Positions 54,622 through 63,867 of a stretch of DNA of 64,000 nt are shown one piece after another. Source of the stretch: JAFNAG01 sp963824985. GTDB lineage: Bacteria > Acidobacteriota > UBA6911. The position numbers and the translations under genes were made by a program. The notes beneath the pieces are model-generated. The model was not told the origin of the DNA. It searched no databases and worked only from the letters and a program-made list of their open reading frames with translations. The stretch lies in contig CAWGRQ010000002.1 of assembly GCA_963824985.1 (NCBI GenBank), positions 103,655 to 167,654 of the forward strand, read 5' to 3'. Numbering within the stretch: position 1 is the stretch's first letter; the number at the start of each line of letters is the position of its first letter.

Positions 54622-56271
54622 ATGAATTTGCGCCGAATTCTCCTGTTTTGCTGCTGTGTCGGATGGCTCTGGTCACCCTCCCATGCCCAGGATCAGGTGG
54701 GGAGAGTGGAGGTAGTCAAACCGCAGGATCTCAAGCGGACGGCACACAGGTTGCGCATCAGCGTGGAACAGCTGGCCAACGCGCGCACGGCCCTGGACGA
54801 AGCGACCCAACTGGCACTACGGTCTGATCCGCCGGTGCTGAACGACTATGCCTCGCTGGCCCGCTATTGGATCCAACTCGATCCCAAAAAATCCGGTGAG
54901 ACCATCGGGCTGATGATTTCCCAAATCTCCCGGCAGGCACAATCGGCGGATACGCTGGATTCGTATCGCAAGTATACCGCCCAGGCGCAGCAACTGCTGA
55001 CGTTTCTGTATGAGAAGAATCCCGACAGGGCTATGCAGATCGTGGAACTCTGGCCGGCGCCGGCAGCGAGACTTGGGAGCGCCGGGGAACAGGCTCTGGC
55101 TCAAATGCAGAGTGAATTCAGAACCCGGATGTTGAGCCAGAATGCCTATAATTCACCGGATCAGGTGTACGAGCAGCTGCAGCAACTGCAAAAGGCGGGC
55201 TCTGTGCCGCTGCCGCTCCGGGCCCAGCTGGCCCAGGCGTTGATTTCCTCAAACCAGCGGGAGAAAGCCCGGCAGGTGCTGGATCAGGCGATTGCAGATA
55301 TGGGGAATCGTCCTCCTGAGGCGGGCAAGAACTATGAATATGAGAATTTCCTTCGGGAACTGGCCCGGCTGTACCCGGAACGATTTTTCGAGGCTTTCCA
55401 GGCTTATCAGGATATATCGTCCCGCCCGGGTGCAACCCAGACGCCCGGACAAATCATGCAAATGGGAGATGAGCGGATCGTGCTGACCGGTTCCGAATCG
55501 AGCGCGCTGAATGTGATCCGCGGCCTCAGCTACCGGCCCGAGCTGGCTCTGAAGCTTCTGGATTCAGTGCCGGGCCTGCGTGAAAAGCTGGAGCAGCTCG
55601 GGGGAATCGACAACGTGCTCAGCCCCTCGCAAATGTCCGTCGGCCCCAGGCTGATCTCGTTGTCCTCGAGCGTGCTGAATGCGCGCGGGGGATTGCCCGC
55701 TTCCGTCGCTCCTCCACCCGATCGCCCCGATGCCGCCGAACCCCCGCCCAATCCCTCCCAGGTATTCCGCACCCTGCGCGGCAAGGCCGAGACTGAGCCG
55801 GAATCCGTGCGCCGCAAGCTCGCCAACACCTTTCGCAAAAAGGAACATTTCCCCCTTCTGATCAACCTGGCACAGATGGCGAATGCCCAGGACCCTGACC
55901 TGGCATCGGTTGCGCTCGGCGTGGCTCAAGGTCTGCTGCCGCTTTTCGACAATCTCCAGCAGCGGGCGTCTTCGTATCGCTCACTTATCACCGCCTCCCG
56001 TCAGATCGAGGGAGAAGTAGACCCGACTTTGTTGAAGGCGGGGCTCATTCTGGTGAATGAAATGCAGGAGGAAGAGAAAAGTCGGGGGCAGGACTCTGCC
56101 GAGCGCCCCGGCGTGATCCACCCTTCCGACGATTTGCATGTCGTGTTGATCGTCCAGAGCGCGTTGGATGATTTCAATGCGGGAATGCGCTCGGCACGGG
56201 CGCTGCCGGAAGAGACACTGAGGATCAGGGCACTGACTCAGATCGTGCAGTCACTGCTGGCAAGGTATTAG
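54622..56271 (+). CDS. Secreted helical protein of unknown function
   Basis: This 549-residue exported protein begins with signal MNLRRILLFCCCVGWLWS, then SPSHAQ. The mature chain is almost entirely helical with Gln/Ala-rich heptads (ISRQAQSADTLDSYRKYTAQ, YEQLQQLQKAGSVPLPLRAQ), resembling TPR/SEL1-type solenoids without a clear repeat consensus. A Pro-rich linker (VAPPPDRPDAAEPPPNP) at about residue 365 divides it into two parts. I do not recognise the family. It converges on the caspase-like gene 56327-58915, ending 55 bases from it. Confidence 0.75.
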   Translation: MNLRRILLFCCCVGWLWSPSHAQDQVGRVEVVKPQDLKRTAHRLRISVEQLANARTALDEATQLALRSDPPVLNDYASLARYWIQLDPKKSGETIGLMISQISRQAQSADTLDSYRKYTAQAQQLLTFLYEKNPDRAMQIVELWPAPAARLGSAGEQALAQMQSEFRTRMLSQNAYNSPDQVYEQLQQLQKAGSVPLPLRAQLAQALISSNQREKARQVLDQAIADMGNRPPEAGKNYEYENFLRELARLYPERFFEAFQAYQDISSRPGATQTPGQIMQMGDERIVLTGSESSALNVIRGLSYRPELALKLLDSVPGLREKLEQLGGIDNVLSPSQMSVGPRLISLSSSVLNARGGLPASVAPPPDRPDAAEPPPNPSQVFRTLRGKAETEPESVRRKLANTFRKKEHFPLLINLAQMANAQDPDLASVALGVAQGLLPLFDNLQQRASSYRSLITASRQIEGEVDPTLLKAGLILVNEMQEEEKSRGQDSAERPGVIHPSDDLHVVLIVQSALDDFNAGMRSARALPEETLRIRALTQIVQSLLARY

Positions 56272-56326
56272 TCCGCATTTCTCCGAAGCTTTTTGGTGAG
56301 GCTCCCCACCCGAACAGCGGGTGAAT

Positions 56327-58915
56327 CTATTTCTGCGCCACCTCGATCACGATGCGGAAGCCGACCTCCTCGCTTGTCTGGGTTGGGTTCAGCTTGTCGC
56401 GCCTTGCCAGCTGGAGCTCTTCTTCTCCCGATTTCCAGCTGCCGCCCCGGATTACGCGTTCCCTCCCGGAAGCGGGCCCCGGAGGGTTTTTGGCGGGCGA
56501 ACCCTTATAGTAGGCCTCCGAATAATAATCCATCACCCATTCCGAGGCGTTGCCGCTCATGTTGAGCAGGCCGAACGCTGATGGGGGAAACATTTTGGCA
56601 ACGACGGTTTTCGGGCCATTCGGCGTATTGTCTTTGTAGCGAGCCTTGGCGCGGGGTTTTTCGACACCCCAGGGGTACAGCATTCCGGGTTTGCCGCCCG
56701 ATGCCGCATACTCCCACTCGGCCTCGGTGGGCAGGCGGACCGTGGCGCCGGTCTTCTCGCTGAGCCACTTGCAATATGCCATGGCATCGTCATAGGTGAT
56801 GCCGAGTACGGGGAGTTCCGGGTTTCCGGTCAGGTAGTTTTTGATGAATGATGGATCCGGCGGCCGTGGATGATTCGATTCGCTCATGAACTTGAAATAC
56901 TGGGCGTTTGTGACTTCGCCGCGCCCGATCAGGAAACCGTCCAGTTCCACCCGGTGAGGCGGCTTGGAGTCATTCCTGGCTTCGGAGCCCATGGTAAACT
57001 GGCCCGCCGGAACGGGGACCATATTGGCGAATTGAACCCATTTCAGCTGCTCGACGCGCTTGAGAGCCTCTTCCGCGCGCGGACCCTTGGTGTATTTGGC
57101 CGCATATGCCCCCCAGCTCTCGAGGTTGTCAGCCTTGACGGCGGCCGTGTACAGGTCGTTTTCGGCCTTGGCCTCTCGATCGGCCTCGAGCTTTTTGAAC
57201 AGCTCCGCACGTCGCTTCATGGCGTCGTCGATGAATCGCCCGGTGGCGTACTCGCCGATGTAACGATCCCAGTCCTCGATGGTGTTGTTGCGCATGGCGC
57301 GTGCGTAGGCATTGTCTTCTTTTTCCTGGGCCACCTTCTTCATGGTCTCGAGCCGGTCCTCGGCGATGGCGGCGAACTGTCCAGTCGGGTATTCATCGAG
57401 GAATCGCTTCCAGGCGGATTCGGCGTTTTTGGATTCCGCCAGGCGGAAGGCGTTCATTTCGCTTTCCCGCTTCTGGCGCAGATCCGCGACGCGCCGTTCG
57501 GCTTCCCCGGTGTGGGGTCCGGCCGGGTGGAGCGACAGGAACTGCTGCCAGGTTTTCTCGCTGTCAACCTGCCGGGCCAGGTCATAGGCTCCCTGTTCAG
57601 CTTTCTTTTTATCCATTTCTTCGAGGCGGGTGCGCGCCGAGCCGACCAGGTAGCCCTGTGGGAATTGCTGCAGGTAACGCAGCCAGGCTTCGAACGTGCC
57701 GACGGCTTCGGCAACATTGAAGGCCTCGAGTTCGGCTCCGGTGGCGCCCGGGGCTGCGCCGGCGGCGGGTACGCCGCCGCCACCCGGCCCCGGAGCACGG
57801 AAGGCTTCCGCGGGCTTCCCGGCTGCGGCCCCTGAGCCCGCGCTCACGATGGACTTCAGTTGGCGGAAATATTCAATGCTGATGGCCTTTTCCGCCAGTC
57901 CCTTGTAAAGATTGCGCAACTCGGCGTTTCCCTGCCGCTGCAGGAGCAGGCGCTCGGCTTCGGCCATTTCGTCCAGGCTGATCTCGCCGTTGCTGTACAT
58001 CGACTTCAGGCTGGCCAGCACCGGCTCGGCGGAACTGGCGGGATTGAGTGTGACCGGGAAGCCGTGCTCCATCCGCTCGGCCATGAACACCGGTGTCTGC
58101 TTGTTGCCGGCATCCGCCGCGGTCTTCTGGACGCGGTCGTTCAGGTAGGTCCAGATCTCATCGAGCTCGACGACGCCGTTCGAATTAGCGTCTCCCTTGC
58201 CGCCCAAAGCGTCCAACAGGTGATAGGTGAAGGCGCCGTGGCCGCCAACTTCGACCGATTTCTGCTGTCCGGTCGAAGCCGTGATGGTCACCACCCCCGT
58301 CCCCTTGAACTCATCGAAGACGTTCGTTGGCACCAGGGCACGGTATTTTTTTGCGGTCGCCTCGCTGAAACAGGAATCGATCAGGGTGATCTTCCGTTTG
58401 GCGGGGAGGGCGGCGATGGCCGAGGAAATCTCCCGATTGCTGATCGCGGATGACGCGAGATCTTCCGCGTCGGCGTCGTAGGTGACCCAGAAGGCTTCGC
58501 TGGCGTTGCCGAGCGCGCCGTGGCCGGAATAGAAAATAAGCACGCTGTCGTCGGCCGTTACCCGGTTCTTCAGCCAGGTGTTCATGGCGCTGACGATATT
58601 CTTGCGCGTGGCCTGATCATCGACCAGGAGGCGGACATTATCCGGCTTGTAGGCTCCGATCTCGGGATCGATGAGCACCTTTTGCAGTGCCTGGGCGTCG
58701 GCCGCGGCAAAATTGAGCGTCAGCGACGGGTTGGCGTACTTGCTGATACCGATGAGCAGGGCATAACGCTCCTTCAAACCCGGGGCTTTCTGCAGAATTT
58801 CTTCGGGTTTTTCCTCGACCTTGAAGGCGCGCTGCTTGGCATCCTGCGGTGTCTGTGCTGCCGCCGTTACGGCCAACAGCAGGGGGAACAGCCATCCACG
58901 AAAACGCAATCTCAT
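56327..58915 (-). CDS. Exported caspase-fold (peptidase C14) protein with EF-hand-like loop, repeats and FGE/SUMF1-like domain
   Basis: This 862-residue protein has signal WLFPLLLAVTAAAQ. Residues 50-285 are a caspase/metacaspase p20-like domain: RYALLIGISKYANPSLTL, His132 in LIFYSGHGALG and Cys182 in ITLIDSCFSEA. A loop GKGDANSNGVVELDEIW at 239-254 resembles an EF-hand calcium loop. A Gly/Pro/Ala linker follows at about 360-395, then five repeats of about 45 residues (about 398-625) of the form W..FL..YPxG, for example AWKRFLDEYPTGQFAAIAED. Residues 632-862 are an FGE-sulfatase fold (VPVPAGQFTMGSEARND, AMAYCKWLSEKTGATVRLP, GNASEWVMDYYSEAYY, RVIRGGSW). The catalytic cysteines of true formylglycine generators are not present, so this part more likely binds a ligand. 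AGGAG precedes the ATG, which overlaps the upstream stop by 4 bp. Confidence 0.88.
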   Translation of the reverse strand: MRLRFRGWLFPLLLAVTAAAQTPQDAKQRAFKVEEKPEEILQKAPGLKERYALLIGISKYANPSLTLNFAAADAQALQKVLIDPEIGAYKPDNVRLLVDDQATRKNIVSAMNTWLKNRVTADDSVLIFYSGHGALGNASEAFWVTYDADAEDLASSAISNREISSAIAALPAKRKITLIDSCFSEATAKKYRALVPTNVFDEFKGTGVVTITASTGQQKSVEVGGHGAFTYHLLDALGGKGDANSNGVVELDEIWTYLNDRVQKTAADAGNKQTPVFMAERMEHGFPVTLNPASSAEPVLASLKSMYSNGEISLDEMAEAERLLLQRQGNAELRNLYKGLAEKAISIEYFRQLKSIVSAGSGAAAGKPAEAFRAPGPGGGGVPAAGAAPGATGAELEAFNVAEAVGTFEAWLRYLQQFPQGYLVGSARTRLEEMDKKKAEQGAYDLARQVDSEKTWQQFLSLHPAGPHTGEAERRVADLRQKRESEMNAFRLAESKNAESAWKRFLDEYPTGQFAAIAEDRLETMKKVAQEKEDNAYARAMRNNTIEDWDRYIGEYATGRFIDDAMKRRAELFKKLEADREAKAENDLYTAAVKADNLESWGAYAAKYTKGPRAEEALKRVEQLKWVQFANMVPVPAGQFTMGSEARNDSKPPHRVELDGFLIGRGEVTNAQYFKFMSESNHPRPPDPSFIKNYLTGNPELPVLGITYDDAMAYCKWLSEKTGATVRLPTEAEWEYAASGGKPGMLYPWGVEKPRAKARYKDNTPNGPKTVVAKMFPPSAFGLLNMSGNASEWVMDYYSEAYYKGSPAKNPPGPASGRERVIRGGSWKSGEEELQLARRDKLNPTQTSEEVGFRIVIEVAQK

Positions 58916-61584
58916 CGAACTTCTCCTGGCGCAAAATAAGGGTTGATGCGGTATTGTCCGTCGCCGAGTTGGAGGATGACGCGCGGATCCTTCCACCAAC
59001 CGGTGCGGAAAAAGAGATCATCGCGCCAGCACCAGGGCGGGTTCACGCCCCCGGGAAAGCGGGACACGTCGCGATACTCGCTCCAAAGGGTTTTGGCGCC
59101 GGGATCCGGGACGGTTTCGCGCCCGGATCCGAAGTAAATCAGTTTATATTTGTATTTGGTGCTTACTTCGCTGAATTTGTCGCTGGTGCGGTAATCGGCT
59201 TTGTCGAACGAGGGCGCCCTCCAGGTCTCATCAGGTAGAAAATTGGCATAGATGATATATCGCGTCGGATGGATCTTGGATGGACCATACTGGCCATGTC
59301 CGCGCGTCTCGCTGTAGATGTCCTGGTGCTCTTTGGGCGCCGGGTCGCCGGCTCGGGCGGAGTCCATGGCGAGCGGCCCGTTAATCGGCCGGCTGTCGTC
59401 CGCGCCAAGGTCCCGGGTCGCCAGCGAGGGATCAATCAGGACCTCGATGTTGGATTCGTTCTGGCCGTCCAGGGCGCGCACCTCCTGGACATCGTCGTGA
59501 GCCAGCGTGAGCGCGGCCACCATTTTCTCGGTCTTCCGATCCACGATAATCGTGCAGCCCTCCAGGTCGCCGGGATGGCCGAACAGCGGTTTCCAATCCT
59601 CGGCCTTGAAGGCTGCATAGTGGAAGAAGTAATGGGTCGGCGTCGTCAGAACGGTCCAATAAACATAGGGGCGCAGGTCCAGCATGGAGGTTTCGCCGGT
59701 CTGCGCATTCGTAACCTTGAACACTCCCGGCATTTCTTTGGACTGTTGAACCAGCTGGCGTGCGCCGGCGTCGAGCCAGGCATCCAGCGAGCGAATGCGC
59801 ACCCGCTTGTTTTCATCCTGGAATCCCGGCGGGGCAGGCCAATTTGGACCGGCACTGGTCTGGTCGAAGTCGTACCGGACGAAGAAATCCTTCCAGGGGC
59901 GGAATCTCCCCTCGGACTCTCCGGAAACATCCTGCCAGAATATCGGAGAAAATCGTTCGGCCAACTGTTCGAGTTTCCGAAACAGGGCCGGACGCAGGCG
60001 GGGCAAGTCCTGCTGTTCTTCCCAGGTGATGTCGCTGTCATCCGCCGAGGCGGCCCGATCGCTACCCGCCGCTGCCGGGACGGATGACTGTGCCGCCTGT
60101 GAGGGGGGCGGAGTGGGGATTGCGGTTGCCGCGGGCTTCGCCGCCGGCGGTGCCGTTACCGACGGTGCCTCGCTTTCAGCCCGAAGCGCGACCACTTCCA
60201 CCGTTACCTTCTGGCAGGCCCACTCCACCGGTTCCGAGCTGCCGCTTCCCACCAGGTCGCGAAGGCCGGTCTGCAGCCCTTTTTCCTGGGCTTCATTCAG
60301 GGGCTCGAGGCTGGAGGGGAGATTCAGCCGGGAATGCTGATTCCACGGTTCGCGGGTCACAACCGCAACAATGGTGCTGACGCCATAGGGTTTGTCCGCG
60401 GTGAACTGGTAGCGGGACCGTGCTCCGGGGACCCTCACCTGCCTGAAATCGGGGAGCTTGTTATCCGCTTCGAACCGGTTGGGAAACAGCTGCGTGACCT
60501 TCCGTTCGGGATCGATATCGAAGATGTAGAGATACCCGGCCCGCTCGCTTTCAATCGCCAGCTGCATCTGTTCTCCGGCGAGAAACTGGTATTTGTTTAC
60601 CTCGAGGTAGACATCAAACGCGGGCGGGGCGGAAAGCTCCGCGATTTCCAGCGCCGGGGGCGCGTCGAAAAACTGCGGCACCGGAGACCGCGCCAATGCC
60701 GGCGCTCCCGTGATTGTCGGGGTCTGGGAAGCTATCCCCTGGCTCAAAAGATCCTCGCGTGTCTGGCGGAACAGCGATTCCAGCGTAGTCACGTTGGCCC
60801 AGCCGGGACCGGCCTTTTTGATCGTGCGCAACAGGCTGGCGGTAAACGCGCCGTGCCGCCGCCCTTCGAATTCGCCCAGGTCCGAAGCGGTCTGCCGCCA
60901 TTGAGCCGCGGCCAGGAATATGGTCTGCCCGCTCAAATCCATCGATGGGGATCGGGGCGTGAGGCTCTTGAAACGGGAAGGGGGGAGCGGCACATTGTCG
61001 TAGAGCGAGCGGCCCTGATCATCCCCCGGCAATCCGCGCAGGCCGCTGCCGGCATGGCAACTGTCGAATATGGCGACCAGGCGGCGTCCGCGCATCGGTC
61101 CGAGCGCCCGGGCGATTTCGTCGTCGGTCAACAGCGTCGGGTTGGGGTCGCGCGCGCGTTCGCGGGGCCACGGCACCGCATCGTACGGGACCAGGGCCTC
61201 GTCAAACCTCTCGTCTTCATTGAACGTCGACTCATCTCCATCCACGTCCGTCACCAGCCATCCGTGCCCGCTGTAATAAAGCAGGGCCGCATCCCCGGGG
61301 CGAGCCCGTTGTGCCAGGCCCTTCATGGCTTCCAGGATCGCCATCTTGGTGGCCTGCTCATTGACCAGCATCTGAATGTTGGTTTCGGAAAAACCCAGGT
61401 CGGCGATCAAGACCTTGCGGATAGCTTCCACATCATTCATGGCGCCCTTGAGTGGTCGGGCGTGAGGATAATCGTTGATCCCGATCAGAAGGGCATACTT
61501 CTCGGCGTACGCAGGCAGACACAAAGCACAGAATGCCAATGCGAGAGCCGCCGATCGGCGGATGAGGGTTACGGCTTTCGGCAT
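58912..61584 (-). CDS. Exported caspase-fold (peptidase C14) protein with DUF4384 and VPS62-like tail
   Basis: This 890-residue protein has signal SAALALAFCALCLPAYA. Residues 28-300 are a caspase-like domain with His107 in LLYYSGHGWLVTDVDGDES and Cys176 in LVAIFDSCHAGSGLRG, both catalytic residues intact. Residues of about 323-425 match DUF4384 (FDVYLEVNKYQFLAGEQMQL with YLYIFDIDPERKVTQLFPN), common beside bacterial caspases. A Pro/Ala linker at 470-510 leads to a C-terminal region of about 340 residues with FSPIFWQDV, HPGDLEGCTIIVDRKT and EHQDIYSETRGHGQYG, which resembles VPS62/DUF946-type domains (tentative). It is upstream of, and overlaps by ATGA, the second caspase gene, so they are made together. 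Both being exported argues against a purely cytoplasmic suicide role. Confidence 0.88.
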   Translation of the reverse strand: MPKAVTLIRRSAALALAFCALCLPAYAEKYALLIGINDYPHARPLKGAMNDVEAIRKVLIADLGFSETNIQMLVNEQATKMAILEAMKGLAQRARPGDAALLYYSGHGWLVTDVDGDESTFNEDERFDEALVPYDAVPWPRERARDPNPTLLTDDEIARALGPMRGRRLVAIFDSCHAGSGLRGLPGDDQGRSLYDNVPLPPSRFKSLTPRSPSMDLSGQTIFLAAAQWRQTASDLGEFEGRRHGAFTASLLRTIKKAGPGWANVTTLESLFRQTREDLLSQGIASQTPTITGAPALARSPVPQFFDAPPALEIAELSAPPAFDVYLEVNKYQFLAGEQMQLAIESERAGYLYIFDIDPERKVTQLFPNRFEADNKLPDFRQVRVPGARSRYQFTADKPYGVSTIVAVVTREPWNQHSRLNLPSSLEPLNEAQEKGLQTGLRDLVGSGSSEPVEWACQKVTVEVVALRAESEAPSVTAPPAAKPAATAIPTPPPSQAAQSSVPAAAGSDRAASADDSDITWEEQQDLPRLRPALFRKLEQLAERFSPIFWQDVSGESEGRFRPWKDFFVRYDFDQTSAGPNWPAPPGFQDENKRVRIRSLDAWLDAGARQLVQQSKEMPGVFKVTNAQTGETSMLDLRPYVYWTVLTTPTHYFFHYAAFKAEDWKPLFGHPGDLEGCTIIVDRKTEKMVAALTLAHDDVQEVRALDGQNESNIEVLIDPSLATRDLGADDSRPINGPLAMDSARAGDPAPKEHQDIYSETRGHGQYGPSKIHPTRYIIYANFLPDETWRAPSFDKADYRTSDKFSEVSTKYKYKLIYFGSGRETVPDPGAKTLWSEYRDVSRFPGGVNPPWCWRDDLFFRTGWWKDPRVILQLGDGQYRINPYFAPGEVR

Positions 61585-61840
61585 GAGGCTGAATCCTAAT
61601 CAATCATTCCAGGGGTGACTTCAGACTCTTATAACGCAATACATTATTCATTGTCAACATGTTACGACTGCTCATGTTACGAGCTCTGAACGGGGAATGG
61701 GCGCAAATGCATGCCCGCGCTCCCTTGTTGTATCGGTTCCGCTGCGAGCCAATATGCCGAAAAAATCACTCGGGCCTGTCCATCATGCCATTCCTTTCAT
61801 CGGCGTGCACTGTGCGAAGCGCGGATGTGGTCGACATGAT

Positions 61841-63517
61841 TCAGATCCCGGTTCTGATCCGACGCAGTTCTTCCCGGACGGCGCGCAGGTGGGTCTCGAA
61901 TCGATTCAGAAAGGCAGCCGGAAATGAAGCTCCCGCACTGCGGCTCAAGGTTTCATAAAGATAATAAATATCGTCATAGAGACGGGGCGCCTGGGAGTAG
62001 AAGGAAGTAGCCTTGAACCTGGTAAACAATGCGGCAAAATCCGCAATGGTCTTGCCGGGCGGCAGCATTCGTTCGATTTCGGCGATCCACCGATCGAGCG
62101 CCTTTTTCCGGGGCTCCGGCGGCTTGCTCCTGCCTTCCGCAAACGCGGTGGCCAGCACCGGCTGAGGGGATGGCTGGCCGGGGGGACCATGGTCTGCCAA
62201 TGCCTCTTCGAGATTCATGGGTTGCATGCCCCGGATTATAGCGCCAGTGCTCGAGGTGTTGATATGCCGGATGCCGGGATTTTGCCTGGCATGGTCAAGG
62301 AGGTATTCCTGCATATAGAGGAGGTACCAAAAATACAACCGGCTGGTCACCACCGGATCGCCCGCGACTCCGGGCACCCGGAAATGGTCGCCCGGCAAGG
62401 CCTCGGCGTTGAAGGCCCGATCGACGATGCAACCGTCGGCGTGGGTGTGGCCGTCGGCAAAAGCAAAATCCTGGCCGATAAAAATGATGGGGTTGGCATC
62501 CATGTAGTGGGCCAGTTGCAGGGCGGAAAATGCGACGGACCCGCCCTGCCGGAAGTTGGATATTTCCTGAGATTTCTTCAGCGGCACCTGCGGGTCGTCC
62601 TGCATGAGCAGGCAGAACTTCGGCCCCGCATAGGAAGCCGGGATGCCGCGGTATATCTGGTGATGATACACCAGGGGTATCCCGGCCGTGTCCCAGCCCT
62701 GGAAATGGGACAGATTGGCTTCGTACGGATCGGTGGAGACCACCAGGTCGGGCTGGATCTGCCGGGAGATGAGAGTCCGGACGGCGGTGCCCGTGGCGAG
62801 CAGCATGGCGCCTCCCCTGGCCTCGCGAAGAATCGGGAGCGCCCGGGTCAGGGAGGGTCCAGCCGAGACAATGATCAGCTTGCGGCCCGACCACTTGCCA
62901 CGCAGGCTTTGAACCGGAGCGGCACTCCAGCTGCAGGGCAGGTTCCACCAGAAATTGCTGATGTGGTTTTCCAGCATTTTGTCCAGGGAACCTATGCGGC
63001 TGTTGAAACCGACCTGAAATTCCCGCGGGATGGCCTCCTGCAGCTTGCGGTAAAATCCCTCTGCCGTCGGCACGGAAGCCTGATGGGTTATCATTTCGAG
63101 AGCAAGCAGCCGCAAGGTGGCCATGCGGTCGACCAGGGAAACGGGGCCCACCCTGGGATCATGGTGGGCGAACAGATGCAGGCGGCTGTTTTTCATCCAG
63201 TCCCAGTTCCGGTTGCCACTTGCCAGCAGCCGGCCGCTCAGGCAGGCCGAACGTGGTTCGAGCACAACGATGTGAGAACTCCGTGGGATGCGCTGCAAAA
63301 GCTCCTTAACGTGATATCCCAATCCGAAACCGAGCAGCACATAGAGCGTTCGTTCCCGGCACGGAACATCCTGGATCAGTAGTCTGGCTTCCTCCAGGGG
63401 ATTATCGCGGCTGTGCAGCCAAAACTCCCGGCCGTCGGCGCGCCGGCAGACAGCCGTCGGTGCCCCTTTGGTTTTGGAATCGACGATCGAGACGGCAAGC
63501 TCCGGCTGTTCAGGCAC
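61841..63517 (-). CDS. DUF115 / MptE-like protein (motility-accessory or glycosyltransferase type)
   Basis: This 558-residue cytoplasmic protein contains a DUF115 domain (6-hydroxymethylpterin diphosphokinase MptE-like fold) in its middle: GRKLIIVSAGPSLTRALPIL, GTAVRTLISRQIQPDLVVS, TDPYEANLSHFQGWD and PIIFIGQDFAFADGHTHADG. The N-terminal part (LYVLLGFGLGYHVKELLQRI, IVVLEPRSACLSGRLLAS) resembles the matching domain of Maf flagellin-glycosylation proteins. These proteins are linked to nonulosonic-acid transfer or pterin metabolism, and the specific role here is unknown. It lies 256 bases upstream of the caspase pair on the same strand; no flagellin gene is nearby. Confidence 0.82.
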   Translation of the reverse strand: MPEQPELAVSIVDSKTKGAPTAVCRRADGREFWLHSRDNPLEEARLLIQDVPCRERTLYVLLGFGLGYHVKELLQRIPRSSHIVVLEPRSACLSGRLLASGNRNWDWMKNSRLHLFAHHDPRVGPVSLVDRMATLRLLALEMITHQASVPTAEGFYRKLQEAIPREFQVGFNSRIGSLDKMLENHISNFWWNLPCSWSAAPVQSLRGKWSGRKLIIVSAGPSLTRALPILREARGGAMLLATGTAVRTLISRQIQPDLVVSTDPYEANLSHFQGWDTAGIPLVYHHQIYRGIPASYAGPKFCLLMQDDPQVPLKKSQEISNFRQGGSVAFSALQLAHYMDANPIIFIGQDFAFADGHTHADGCIVDRAFNAEALPGDHFRVPGVAGDPVVTSRLYFWYLLYMQEYLLDHARQNPGIRHINTSSTGAIIRGMQPMNLEEALADHGPPGQPSPQPVLATAFAEGRSKPPEPRKKALDRWIAEIERMLPPGKTIADFAALFTRFKATSFYSQAPRLYDDIYYLYETLSRSAGASFPAAFLNRFETHLRAVREELRRIRTGI

Positions 63518-63644
63518 GGCATGCAGTGTAACGCAGTTGGCTTCGATCGATCAAAGCCGATTTGACGGCGCTCGAGGAGACAGACCCGAGCGGGAGTTCG
63601 CATTTGCCGGGCCGTCATCCATGGACTGAGCCTCATACCCATTT

Positions 63645-63867
63645 TGCTCGCGACAGCAAACTCGCTGGGGGCGGGTGCCGGCCCTTTCGGGCCTCATTTC
63701 TCAACCACTCCCTACCCCGCGCTGATGCGCGGGGCCAGGTACTGCCGGCGCTTCGCGCCTGGATTTCGTGACCATCTCGGCATAGCTCCTGGTTTTTGCC
63801 GCAGGTGGTTCGGGCGTTTGATTGCCCTATGGACATGCGTGCCCGAGGCTCGAGGGGGCGGCAGTAC
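63645..63867 (-). repeat. Second, inverted copy of the 220-bp interspersed repeat
   Basis: Read on the minus strand this segment matches 41323-41540 along its length with scattered differences, including GGCGCGAAGCGCCGGCAGTA, GGGGTAGGGAGTGGTTGAG and GGCATGCATGTCC-like text. Internal hairpins such as GGCGCGAAGCGCC are kept. It lies in the 483-base region after 63517, which has no gene. Confidence 0.8.

Noticed and set aside
56327..58915. FGE/CLec-like domain as a diversity-generating retroelement target
   Set aside because: No reverse transcriptase, template repeat or accessory gene was found near it.
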